DNA of 64,000 nucleotides from an uncultured Pelagibacteraceae bacterium (lineage in GTDB: Bacteria > Pseudomonadota > Alphaproteobacteria > Pelagibacterales > Pelagibacteraceae). The stretch lies in assembly GCA_902599485.1 (NCBI GenBank), contig CACKFP010000001.1:1-64000 (forward strand), written 5' to 3'. Each line of letters opens with the position of its first letter. Position 1 is the first letter of the stretch. Below are positions 53,457-63,042 of this stretch, one piece after another. The position numbers and the translations under genes were made by a program. The notes beneath the pieces were generated by a model. That model searched no databases, was not told the origin of the DNA, and worked only from the letters and a program-made list of their open reading frames with translations.

Positions 53457-54151
53457 CCTGAATGAATAGCTACTATTCCACCAGAAAAGTTTCTATACTC
53501 ACATTTAATAAAATTATTTTTCTCCATTAAACCCTTTAATTCCTCTTGATTAACAAATTCTTGGATACTTTTTATTAGATATTCATAAGGTTCTTTTTCA
53601 CCAACCACAAATTTTCCTATTTCTGGAATTAATTTAGAGTATCTTTTATAGACTAAATCTAAGTTTAAATTTTGAATTTTTGAAAATTCTAAACAAAAAA
53701 ACCTACCTCCTGACTTTAAAACTCTGTACGCTTCACTTAAGGATTTATTAATATTCTTTGTATTTCTTAAACCAAAACTGATTGTGTAATAATCACATGA
53801 ATTAGATTTTAAAGGCAATTTCTCTGCCGAACCCTTAATCCACTTGATATTTTTGTAATTTGATAGTCTATTTTTTCCCTTTTTCATCATTCCTTCATTG
53901 GGGTCAATACAAAATAATTCTATATTTTTATTTGAACTATTATCGATAAAAAGTTTTGCTATATCACCTGTGCCACATGCAACATCTGCTAGAATTTTAT
54001 TTTTACCTGGGTTCATCCAATTTATTAAATTTCTTTTCCAGATTCTATGAACTCCGAGTGACATCAAATCATTCATGATGTCGTATTTATCATAAACTTT
54101 ATCAAAGACACCTTGGACTAGACCTTTTTTATTTTGAAGATATTGTTGCAT
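53444..54151 (-). CDS. ubiE: Ubiquinone/menaquinone methyltransferase UbiE
   Basis: VFDKVYDKYDIMNDLMSLGVHRIWK, DVACGTGDIAKLF, FGLRNTKN. Confidence 0.98.
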   Translation of the reverse strand: MQQYLQNKKGLVQGVFDKVYDKYDIMNDLMSLGVHRIWKRNLINWMNPGKNKILADVACGTGDIAKLFIDNSSNKNIELFCIDPNEGMMKKGKNRLSNYKNIKWIKGSAEKLPLKSNSCDYYTISFGLRNTKNINKSLSEAYRVLKSGGRFFCLEFSKIQNLNLDLVYKRYSKLIPEIGKFVVGEKEPYEYLIKSIQEFVNQEELKGLMEKNNFIKCEYRNFSGGIVAIHSGWKI

Positions 54152-54183
54152 AAAATAAATAATATTAATTAATATAATAATAA

Positions 54184-55047
54184 ATGCCAGAATTGCCAGA
54201 AGTAGAAGTTGTTAAAGAGTCACTTAGTAGAACAATAACAGGAAAAAAAATAAAAAAAGTAAGTATAAAGAATAGGAATTTAAGGTACAAAATAAAAAAA
54301 GGTTTTGAAACAAGACTTCAGTCAAAATCAATAAAAAAAGTTAAGCGGTTTTCAAAATATATCATACTAGTTTTAAATGATGAAAAATTTTGCTTAATTC
54401 ATCTTGGAATGTCTGGCACTATACATCTCTTAAGAAAAAATATTTTAAATCAAAAAACAAATGCAAGTTTTTATCACAGTCCTTATTTACCAAAAAAACA
54501 TAACCATGTGTTTTTGGAATTTGATAACATAAAAATTATATATAATGATCCCAGAAGATTTGGTTATTTCAAATTATTTGAAAATAAGAATAATTTAGAA
54601 AATTTTATAAATAACTATGGTCCTGAGCCTTTTTCTTCAAAATTTAATCTCAACTACTTAAAAAAATATTTTTATAAAAAGAAAAAGAATATTAAAAATT
54701 TTCTCTTAGATCAAAAGTTTGTCTCAGGTTTGGGGAATATTTATGCAAGTGAAATTTTATTCAGCTCTAAAATAAATCCAAAAAAAAAAGCAAAATCTTT
54801 AAGTGATAACGATTGTATTAATATCATTAAATATTCAAGAAAAATTTTAAATTTAGCGATAAAAAAAGGTGGGTCTAGTATCAGAGATTTTAAAAATATA
54901 GTTGGTAAAAATGGATCTTTTCAAGATAACTTTAAAGTATACAATAGAGAAAATAAGAGTTGTCTTTCACCAGGATGCAAAGGGACAATAAAAAAAAAAT
55001 TTATCACTAATAGATCAACATTTTTTTGTAATATTTGTCAAAAATAA
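54184..55047 (+). CDS. mutM: Formamidopyrimidine-DNA glycosylase
   Basis: PELPEVEVVKESL, HLGMSGTIHL, GLGNIYASEILF, C-terminal zinc finger. Confidence 0.98.
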   Translation: MPELPEVEVVKESLSRTITGKKIKKVSIKNRNLRYKIKKGFETRLQSKSIKKVKRFSKYIILVLNDEKFCLIHLGMSGTIHLLRKNILNQKTNASFYHSPYLPKKHNHVFLEFDNIKIIYNDPRRFGYFKLFENKNNLENFINNYGPEPFSSKFNLNYLKKYFYKKKKNIKNFLLDQKFVSGLGNIYASEILFSSKINPKKKAKSLSDNDCINIIKYSRKILNLAIKKGGSSIRDFKNIVGKNGSFQDNFKVYNRENKSCLSPGCKGTIKKKFITNRSTFFCNICQK

Positions 55048-55097
55048 AAAATTATTATATTGACCGTATAAATTTCTCGTTATATACAATCGCGCTT

Positions 55098-55358
55098 ATG
55101 GCAAACACTAAATCAGCTATTAAACGAATAAGACGTATATCACGTCAAACAACGGTAAATAAGTCTAGAAAAAGCAGGTTTAGATCTGCAATAAAAAAAA
55201 TGAATTTAATTCTTGATAAAAAGGACAAAAAAGAAGCTTTAGCATTCTTGCCAAAATTAAACTCTGAATTGATGAAAATAGCAAAGACAGGGGTGATAAA
55301 AAAGCAAAACGCGTCAAGAAATATTTCTAGAATAACAAAAAAAATAAATTCCTTATAA
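55098..55358 (+). CDS. rpsT: 30S ribosomal protein S20
   Basis: MANTKSAIKRIRRISRQTTVNKSRKSRFRSAIKKM; start corrected from 55035. Confidence 0.98.
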   Translation: MANTKSAIKRIRRISRQTTVNKSRKSRFRSAIKKMNLILDKKDKKEALAFLPKLNSELMKIAKTGVIKKQNASRNISRITKKINSL

Positions 55359-55602
55359 CAACTTTTAGTTTACTTAAAGAAATTACAACCCTAGAGATTA
55401 TTTTTTCAATTAAAAAAAGAATCTTTTAATCTTTTAGTCCCAAGATAAAAAAAAAATAAAAAAAGTAAATTTAAGATTACTAATTTTAAGTCCCTAAAAA
55501 TAGATTCAATTATTAATTTATACAATTGTAAATTTTATTTTTTTTTGAGAATAAAAATAAATTTATTGCATTGAATTATGAATAGGAGTTTAACAGACTC
55601 TC

Positions 55603-57012
55603 ATGAAAAATAATCTCACGAACATTAAATCAGACAATATTAATAAGATTGATTGGAAATTATTACAAAATGAAATGAAAAATAAGTTTGGTTCTGAGAT
55701 TTATGATAGTTGGTTAAAAAAAATTGATTTGGTTGATGAGTTTAAAAATTATGTTTTATTATCTGTTTCGACAAGATTTATCAGAGACTGGATAACTTCA
55801 AGATATTTAGATCAAATATTACAAATAATTAAATTATATAAAAAAGATATTTCCAGAATAGAATTTGTGATTAACGAGAATATAAAGAACAAAAATACTG
55901 ATGAAATAAAACCAGATAATTCATCTGATAATGAAAAGGTTTCATTCATTAAAGATTCATATCTTCAATATAATCGAATTGATCCAAATAAAAACTTTGA
56001 GAATTTCTTGCTAGGGAAAAGTAATAAACTAGCTTTTGAAGCCGCAAAAAAAGTCTCTGAGCAAATAGCCCACTATAACCCTCTGTATATTTATGGTGGA
56101 GTTGGAATGGGTAAGACACATTTGTTAAATGCAATTGGTTTAAGTTTGAAAGAAAAAAATAAAGTAATGTTTATTTCAGCTGAAAGATTTATGTATCAAT
56201 TTGTAAAATCGATAAAATCCAATGACATGGTAAAGTTTAAAGAGTATTTTAGAAATACCGATATATTTTTGATTGATGATATTCAATTTATGAATGGAAA
56301 AGAAGCTATGCAAGAAGAGTTTTTTCATACATTCAATGTTTTGCTAGAGAAAGGATCTCAAATTATTGTATCAGCAGATAGACCACCAAACAAATTAACT
56401 AGAATACAAGAAAGAATTAAATCCAGATTCTCAGGAGGACTAGTAGTTGATATCCAAAATGCAGATTTTGAATTAAGATACAATATAATAAAATCTAAAA
56501 ATGATGATCTCAAAATTCATGATCCAAATAATATTAAAATTAGTGACGAAATCATAAAATTTATCAGTACAGAAGTTAATACTAGTATCAGAGAACTTGT
56601 AGGAGCATTTAATAGAATAGTATCTTTCTCAAGAATTTATGGAAAAACTCCTTCGATGTCAGAGGTAAAAGTAATATTAAAAGATCTCTTAAATTTAACT
56701 GAAAATAAAGTTGATATAGATAATATTCAAACAATAGTTTGTAAATATTTTAAAATAAGTAAAAACGAAATGTTGTCACCAAGAAGGTCAAGATATCTTG
56801 TAAGACCAAGACAAACTGCTATTTATTTGGCAAAAATGCTGACATCTAAATCTTTGCCAGAGATAGGTCGATCATTTGCCAATAGAGACCACACAACTGT
56901 TATTCATTCAGTCAAAACAATAGAAAAATTAAGAAAAGATGATAATGAATTAAATTTAAGCATTGATAGCCTAAAGAATAAAATATTATACAAACAAGAA
57001 AATGAAATTTAG
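55603..57012 (+). CDS. dnaA: Chromosomal replication initiator DnaA
   Basis: NPLYIYGGVGMGKTHLLNAIG, DIFLIDDIQFMNGKEAMQEEFFHTFN, PEIGRSFANRDHTTVIHSVK. Confidence 0.99.
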   Translation: MKNNLTNIKSDNINKIDWKLLQNEMKNKFGSEIYDSWLKKIDLVDEFKNYVLLSVSTRFIRDWITSRYLDQILQIIKLYKKDISRIEFVINENIKNKNTDEIKPDNSSDNEKVSFIKDSYLQYNRIDPNKNFENFLLGKSNKLAFEAAKKVSEQIAHYNPLYIYGGVGMGKTHLLNAIGLSLKEKNKVMFISAERFMYQFVKSIKSNDMVKFKEYFRNTDIFLIDDIQFMNGKEAMQEEFFHTFNVLLEKGSQIIVSADRPPNKLTRIQERIKSRFSGGLVVDIQNADFELRYNIIKSKNDDLKIHDPNNIKISDEIIKFISTEVNTSIRELVGAFNRIVSFSRIYGKTPSMSEVKVILKDLLNLTENKVDIDNIQTIVCKYFKISKNEMLSPRRSRYLVRPRQTAIYLAKMLTSKSLPEIGRSFANRDHTTVIHSVKTIEKLRKDDNELNLSIDSLKNKILYKQENEI

Positions 57013-58114
57013 TGTTAATCAACAAGATTTGCAAAAATCTTTAGGTTACTGTCAGGGTGTAATAGAAAAAAGAAGCACTTTACCTATTCTCTCAAATATT
57101 TTGATAGAAGCAGCAAATTCAAAATTAAAAATTACAGCAACAGATTTAGATTTAATATTTGTAAATGAAATTTCAAATATTAAAATTTTTGATGAAGGCA
57201 AAACAACTACTTCTTCATCAATTATGTTTGATATTGTAAGAAAAATACCCTCTGGTAGTCAGATAAATTTTGAAAACTCTGGAGAAAGTAAATTACAATT
57301 AGAATCAAATAAATCTCTATTCAATTTAAATTCTATAAATGCTTCTGAATTTCCGATTACAGATGAAAATTTCAATGAAAATGAATTTACTATAAATTCA
57401 AAAGATTTATTAAAACTTTTAAACAAATGTAAATTTTCGATTTCAAATGATGAAACAAGGCATTATCTTAGTGGTATTTTTTTCCATCAGACCCAAACAG
57501 ATGATAAGAATTTTTTAACTGCAGCCGCAACAGATAGCCATAGAATGTCTATCTCAAAAATAAGACTAAAAAATAAAATTGAATTTGAACCAATAATACT
57601 TCCAAAAAAAACTATATTTCAATTATGTTCTCTTCTAGAAGATTATGATGGTGAGGTTAAAGTCTCAAATATTAAATCCAAAATTAAATTTGAACTTAAT
57701 AATAGTATTTTGATATCAAAGTTAATCGATGGAAAATTCCCTAATTATATTCAAGTTATCCCTAGAGAGAATCAAAAAAAACTTGAAATAGATCTAAAAT
57801 CTTTTCTAAATTCCGTCGACAGAGTAGCATCAGTTTCTCTAGATAAAAAAGATGGTGTAAAATTTAATTTGACTAAAGATAATTTAGATTTATCTGTCAA
57901 TAACACTAACAGTGGTGATGGTAAAGAAAGCCTATCTGTAAAATTTGAGACAGATTTAGATATAAGCTTTAACTCTAGATATTTGCTTGATATAGCATCC
58001 CAACTAAATGGTGATAATATTGAAATATATTTGAAAGATACTGGATCTCCTGCGTTAATAAAAGATCCTGCAGACTTTGACAGTATTTATGTTGTAATGC
58101 CTATGAAAGGTTAG
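57002..58114 (+). CDS. dnaN: DNA polymerase III beta clamp
   Basis: EKRSTLPILSNILIEA, DSHRMS, C-terminal YVVMPMKG. Confidence 0.97.
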   Translation: MKFSVNQQDLQKSLGYCQGVIEKRSTLPILSNILIEAANSKLKITATDLDLIFVNEISNIKIFDEGKTTTSSSIMFDIVRKIPSGSQINFENSGESKLQLESNKSLFNLNSINASEFPITDENFNENEFTINSKDLLKLLNKCKFSISNDETRHYLSGIFFHQTQTDDKNFLTAAATDSHRMSISKIRLKNKIEFEPIILPKKTIFQLCSLLEDYDGEVKVSNIKSKIKFELNNSILISKLIDGKFPNYIQVIPRENQKKLEIDLKSFLNSVDRVASVSLDKKDGVKFNLTKDNLDLSVNNTNSGDGKESLSVKFETDLDISFNSRYLLDIASQLNGDNIEIYLKDTGSPALIKDPADFDSIYVVMPMKG

Positions 58115-58809
58115 TTAGCTAGACCAAGTTCGGAATAAATTTCTTTTTGCAATAATTTTACAAATTCTGTTTCTTCGATACCTGTATTAATTGGTTTTAA
58201 AATAGAAATAGTAATCGTTTTATTGGGTATCATTTTTCCAGATTTTGGCCATACTCTTCCAGAGTCAATAGCGACGGGTTGACATTTTACATTTAATTCT
58301 CTGTAAATTCTTCCAACTCCCTTTTTAAAAGGAATAATTTCATCTGGTAGAACTCGAGTAGCTTGTGGAAAAATTATTACAGGTCTTTTTGTTTTTTCCA
58401 TAACTTCTTTAATTTTTTCAGTAAAATTAAGGTTTTCTTTAGAAACTTTATTTCTATTCACAGAAATAGAATCTATCTTTCTTAAATACCAACCAAATAT
58501 CGGAATATTTAATAGTTCTTTTTTAAGAATAAAAATTGGCGAATTAAATATTGTTTGTAAAAAAAAAGTTTCAAACATCGATTGATGAGAGCATGCGATG
58601 AAGAAATTTTCGTTATTAATTATGTTTTCTTGACCTTTTATTACTATGCTGGTTGAGTAAAAAATTTTTAAACAGAATGAGGACCAGTATCCAAAAAGTT
58701 TGCCTCCAAAAAGAGTGATTTTCTTTGGTAGTAATAAAGATGGAAGAAAAATAATACATATTAAAATTAATCCAGAAAAAAATATACTTTTAAAGAGGAT
58801 ATTTCTCAT
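58111..58809 (-). CDS. plsC: 1-acyl-sn-glycerol-3-phosphate acyltransferase-like
   Basis: ACSHQSMFETFFLQ (HxxxxE-like), IIFPQATRVLPDEIIPFKKGVGRIYREL. Confidence 0.88.
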   Translation of the reverse strand: MRNILFKSIFFSGLILICIIFLPSLLLPKKITLFGGKLFGYWSSFCLKIFYSTSIVIKGQENIINNENFFIACSHQSMFETFFLQTIFNSPIFILKKELLNIPIFGWYLRKIDSISVNRNKVSKENLNFTEKIKEVMEKTKRPVIIFPQATRVLPDEIIPFKKGVGRIYRELNVKCQPVAIDSGRVWPKSGKMIPNKTITISILKPINTGIEETEFVKLLQKEIYSELGLAN

Positions 58810-58822
58810 TATAAGTTTTAAG

Positions 58823-60037
58823 TTAGATAATATCTGTTATTTTTTGTCTTTTTCTTATAATCTTTACTTTATTTCCTTTAATCAAAATTTCAGCAGGTCT
58901 TAATCTAAGATTATAATTAGATGATAATGAATAACCATAGGCACCTGTATCGCAAATAATCATAATATCATTTTCTTTTATATTCTGAAATTTCCTTTCT
59001 GTTAAAAATTTGTCAGTTGTTTCACATACTGGGCCTACAAATTCTAATATTTTCTTTGATCGTGACATATTTCTTAGGGATGGAATTATCCTATGTTTTG
59101 CATTATACAAAGCTGGTCTTATCAAATCATTCATTGCCGCATCTAATATAACAAATGTTTTTGTTTTGTTATGTTTTAAATAAATTACTTTAGATGCAAG
59201 TATACCAACATTTCCAATTATAGATCTACCAGGTTCAAAAATTATTTTACAATTGTATTTATTTCTAAATTTAATTATTGATTTTTTATATTTTGTATAA
59301 TTAAGTTTTTTCGTTTTATTGTCATAATTAATCCCCATTCCCCCACCTAAATCAATAAACTCAAATTTATAATCTAAACTTCTTAAAAGTTTATCAAGAA
59401 CATTTAGCATTTTTTCGTAGGGTTTGTGGTTTAAGATTTGACTACCGATATGAACGCTTAAGCATTTAATATTTATAAATTTTGATTGTTTCATCAAATT
59501 AATAATTTTTACAAAAGTCTTTTTATCTACACCAAATTTATTTTCACTCTTACCAGTTGAAATTTGTTTCAATGTTTCAGCATCTGTATCTGGATTTAAT
59601 CTTAGTCCTATATCAACAACTTTATTTAGTTTTTTTGCAGCCGCTTCAATCGCCAAAACTTCACTCAATGACTCAGAATTTATTAATAATATTTTTTGCT
59701 TAATTGCGTACTCAATTTCATCTTTTGTTTTACCAACTCCAGAGAAAACTATTTTGTTTTTGTTAATACCAGCCTTAAGTGATGCATATAATTCACCTTT
59801 TGAAACCACATCTGCTCCAAGGCCAAGTTTTTTTATTTCTTTTAATAGTGAAATATTAGAATTAGATTTTACAGAAAAACAAATTAAAGGTCTTATTTCC
59901 TTAAAAGCTTTTTTAAAATTCTCTACATTTTCTCTTAAATTTTTATAAGAGTAGCAGTATAGAGGTGTATTAAATTTTTTTGTCAGACTCTCAACGTTTT
60001 TTCCTTCAATAAAAAATTTATTGTTTAAATATCTCAT
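58823..60037 (-). CDS. lysA: Diaminopimelate decarboxylase
   Basis: TPLYCYSYKNLRENVENF, CFSVKSNSNISLLKEI, FIDLGGGMGINYDN, EPGRSIIGNVGIL, CDTGAYGYSLSSNYNLRLRPAEILI. Confidence 0.98.
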   Translation of the reverse strand: MRYLNNKFFIEGKNVESLTKKFNTPLYCYSYKNLRENVENFKKAFKEIRPLICFSVKSNSNISLLKEIKKLGLGADVVSKGELYASLKAGINKNKIVFSGVGKTKDEIEYAIKQKILLINSESLSEVLAIEAAAKKLNKVVDIGLRLNPDTDAETLKQISTGKSENKFGVDKKTFVKIINLMKQSKFINIKCLSVHIGSQILNHKPYEKMLNVLDKLLRSLDYKFEFIDLGGGMGINYDNKTKKLNYTKYKKSIIKFRNKYNCKIIFEPGRSIIGNVGILASKVIYLKHNKTKTFVILDAAMNDLIRPALYNAKHRIIPSLRNMSRSKKILEFVGPVCETTDKFLTERKFQNIKENDIMIICDTGAYGYSLSSNYNLRLRPAEILIKGNKVKIIRKRQKITDII

Positions 60038-60150
60038 AATACTTTTTGAATATTCTTACTTAATTCAGATTTATACTCTGGATCGCCTTTACGCCCACAA
60101 GCAACTACAAAATATAAACAAAGTATAATAATTAAAATTTTTTTACTCAT
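60034..60150 (-). CDS. 38-aa LptM (YifL)-like lipoprotein, not in the ORF track
   Basis: ORF MSKKILIIILCLYFVVACGRKGDPEYKSELSKNIQKVL: lipobox VVAC followed by the GRKGDP motif, between argH and lysA as in many proteobacteria. Confidence 0.8.
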   Translation of the reverse strand: MSKKILIIILCLYFVVACGRKGDPEYKSELSKNIQKVL

Positions 60151-61540
60151 TTTTTGCTTTTTTTATCATTTTCTTAACGTTCTCAAAAGAAGTTCCGCCA
60201 TAAGATTTTTTTGAAATAATTGAATTTTCTAGATTTAGTATTTTATAAACATTTAATGTAAGTTTTGGCTCAATTTGATTTATTTCTCTCAATTCTAGTT
60301 CGTGAAGTTTTTTGTTTTTTTTTTCAGCTAGATTAATTATTTTCGCTGTTTGTATGTATGCTTTTCTAAATGGATATCCAAGTTCTCTTACAATGTAATC
60401 AGATAAATCTGTAGCTGTAGTAAAACCTTTTTCCGCAAGGGATAGCATACTTTTTTTATTTATTATTAAATTTTTTAATACATCATTCAATAATGATAGC
60501 GATATTTTTAATTGATCATTTGTTTTAAAAACAATTTCTTTGTCATCCTGTAAATCTTTAAAATATGATAAGGGTAAGCCCTTTAATATTGAAATCATAG
60601 AATTGATATTTCCAATAAATATTCCAGTTTTACCTCTCAAATATTCCAATGGATCAGGATTCTTTTTTTGTGGCATTATAGAAGAACCGGTTACTAATTT
60701 ATCATTTAAAGTTATCAAGTTGAATGCATCAGAATTCCAGATTATTAGTTCTTCAGCAATTCTAGAAATATGTAAAGAGCAAGCCAGAGAGGAATACAAA
60801 AAATCTAAAACAAAATCTCTATCAGATACAGTATCTACAGAATTGTTTGTTGGTTTTTTAAATTTAAGTTTTTTTGTGGTGTAATTTCTGTCAATTTTAA
60901 AAGAGGTGCCAGATAAAGCCCCTACACCTAAAGGATTTTCATCTAAAAATTCTAAATTATTCTTAAATTTTTTCTTATCTCTCTTAAACATTTCAACATA
61001 TGCTAGTAGATAATGTGCTAAAGATAGTGGTTGTGCATTTTTTAAATGTGTAAATCCTGGCATAATTGTTCTGATATTTTTTTGTGCAAGATTTAGAATA
61101 TTTGAATTTGTATTATCTAATAAAATTATTATTTTTTTTGTTGCTTCTTTTAACCATAATTTAAGGTCGGTAATTACCTGATCATTTCTAGATCTAGCAG
61201 TATGAACATATCCAGCATCGTCACCAATAAGTTCAAATAATCTGTTTTCTATATTCATATGAATATCCTCTAAATCATAATTAAAATTGAATTTCTTTTT
61301 TACAATTTCATTTTTAATTCTTTTTAATCCCCAAATTATTTTATTTTTTATCCTGAAATTTATAATTTTCTGTTTGTGAAGCATTTCGACATGAGCAATT
61401 GATCCCTCGATATCTTCTTTAAATAGTCTTTTATCTATTGGCAATGAACCACCAACTTTTTTAAATAAAGTTGACGCATTCTTCTTAATTCTTGTACCCC
61501 AAATTGGTTTATTGTTTTTATTTTTACTCATGTTATTCAA
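60143..61540 (-). CDS. argH: Argininosuccinate lyase
   Basis: HTARSRNDQVITDLKLWL, GFTHLKNAQPLSLAHYLLAY, GSSIMPQKKNPDPLEYLRGKTG. Confidence 0.99.
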   Translation of the reverse strand: MNNMSKNKNNKPIWGTRIKKNASTLFKKVGGSLPIDKRLFKEDIEGSIAHVEMLHKQKIINFRIKNKIIWGLKRIKNEIVKKKFNFNYDLEDIHMNIENRLFELIGDDAGYVHTARSRNDQVITDLKLWLKEATKKIIILLDNTNSNILNLAQKNIRTIMPGFTHLKNAQPLSLAHYLLAYVEMFKRDKKKFKNNLEFLDENPLGVGALSGTSFKIDRNYTTKKLKFKKPTNNSVDTVSDRDFVLDFLYSSLACSLHISRIAEELIIWNSDAFNLITLNDKLVTGSSIMPQKKNPDPLEYLRGKTGIFIGNINSMISILKGLPLSYFKDLQDDKEIVFKTNDQLKISLSLLNDVLKNLIINKKSMLSLAEKGFTTATDLSDYIVRELGYPFRKAYIQTAKIINLAEKKNKKLHELELREINQIEPKLTLNVYKILNLENSIISKKSYGGTSFENVKKMIKKAKNE

Positions 61541-61550
61541 TTACAAATTT

Positions 61551-62081
61551 ATGAAATTTATATTTATATCCATTAAAATAATATTACTTTACTTCATATC
61601 ACTTAGTTATTCATATTCAATAGAAGCGCCTAATATAAAAAATCTAATAATTTACGAGAATAAACAAAAAATTAAGTTTTTTGATTTTTTAAATGAGGCT
61701 GGAAATAAAGTTAATTTGAAAGATTTTGAGTCTGAATTAATTATTCTGAATTTCTGGGCAACATGGTGTGCGCCTTGTAGAGAGGAAATGCCATCTTTAA
61801 GTAATCTTCAAAAACTTAAGGATGAAAAAAAATTAAAGATTATCCCAATAAATATAGGTGGAGAAAATATTAGTAAATCTAAAAAGTTTTTTGATGAACT
61901 GCTCATAGAAGAATTACAAGTTTTTGTTGGCGATGGTGCCGGAATTGCAAAAAATTTAAAATTAAGAGGAATACCCACAACACTATTCATTGATAGAGAT
62001 GGTTATGAGTTTGCAAGAATTGTTGGCTCAATAGATTTTAACAGTGATGAATTTTTAAATTGGTTAAATGAATTAAATTAA
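61551..62081 (+). CDS. TlpA/ResA-like periplasmic thioredoxin
   Basis: LIILNFWATWCAPCREEMPSLSNLQ, GIPTTLFIDRDG; start reset to MKFIFISIK. Confidence 0.94.
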   Translation: MKFIFISIKIILLYFISLSYSYSIEAPNIKNLIIYENKQKIKFFDFLNEAGNKVNLKDFESELIILNFWATWCAPCREEMPSLSNLQKLKDEKKLKIIPINIGGENISKSKKFFDELLIEELQVFVGDGAGIAKNLKLRGIPTTLFIDRDGYEFARIVGSIDFNSDEFLNWLNELN

Positions 62082-62278
62082 TTTTTATAAAAGTAAGCTA
62101 ATGCTACAAGCACAATTATAGCAACAAATTGTAGTAAAACTCTAAGCTGCATTAATTTGTTAGATGTTTTTTTATCTCCGTCTCCTTTAAAAAGAGTTCT
62201 AATTCCAAGAATTAAGACTACAGCTACAGCTGCAAGCAAAACAATCGCTGCAGTTTTGACAAATATTTCAGAAATCAT
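62078..62278 (-). CDS. HIG1-domain (twin-transmembrane) protein
   Basis: 66 aa, two TM segments with TSNKLMQLRVLLQFVAIIVLVALAYFY. Confidence 0.85.
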   Translation of the reverse strand: MISEIFVKTAAIVLLAAVAVVLILGIRTLFKGDGDKKTSNKLMQLRVLLQFVAIIVLVALAYFYKN

Positions 62279-62327
62279 TCTTTGATTTTAGTTTCTTTTT
62301 AAAATAAAAAAACATAATTACTTATCT

Positions 62328-62984
62328 ATGACATTTTGCCTTGAATCAACAATTATAAAACCTGAAAATGGGTCTGACATCAAAAATGCAGTAATTTTAC
62401 TTCATGGATATGGTGGAGATGGAAAAGATATAAGCATGTTAACTCTAAATTGGAAAAGGTTTTTAACCAATACAGTATTCTTATGTCCCAATGGACATGA
62501 ACCATGTAAAATTAATCCAATTGGTTATCAATGGTTTGATTTAGAAACAAATGATAAAAATTATATTTTAAATGAAGTAAAAAAAGCTGAAGATAAATTA
62601 AGAAAATACATTGAGGAAGTTAAAGCAGAATATAATTTAGAAAATTCAAAGATATGTTTATCTGGATTTAGTCAGGGTTGCATGATGTCAATAAACTTGG
62701 GTTTAACTTCTGAAGATCCCTTTAATTGTATTGTTGGATTTTCTGGAAAGATTATAGATAAAGAGGAACTTAGTTTAAGATTAATTTCTAAAACAAAAAC
62801 TTTATTAATTCATGGTGAAAAAGATGAAATAGTTCCACCCTACAATTTATTGGAAGCAAAAGATTTTTTTACGCGAAATAATATTAGTATAGAAACTTTA
62901 ATAATAAAAGACTGCGACCATCATATACCAGTAGAAGCCTCAAGCAATGCATTAAAATTTATCAAAAATAATTTTGATTATTAA
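62328..62984 (+). CDS. Phospholipase/carboxylesterase (alpha/beta hydrolase)
   Basis: AVILLHGYGGDGKDISML, ICLSGFSQGCMMSINLGL, LLIHGEKDEIVPP, DCDHHIP. Confidence 0.95.
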   Translation: MTFCLESTIIKPENGSDIKNAVILLHGYGGDGKDISMLTLNWKRFLTNTVFLCPNGHEPCKINPIGYQWFDLETNDKNYILNEVKKAEDKLRKYIEEVKAEYNLENSKICLSGFSQGCMMSINLGLTSEDPFNCIVGFSGKIIDKEELSLRLISKTKTLLIHGEKDEIVPPYNLLEAKDFFTRNNISIETLIIKDCDHHIPVEASSNALKFIKNNFDY

Positions 62985-63042
62985 AGATAATTAAATTTTT
63001 TGTTACATTGATTAATGTTAATATATAATATATTAAATAATT

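Noticed and set aside
55518-55526. TTATACAAT as a DnaA box upstream of dnaA
   Set aside because: Only 7/9 against TTWTNCACA and isolated; no cluster of DnaA boxes seen, so oriC is not claimed.
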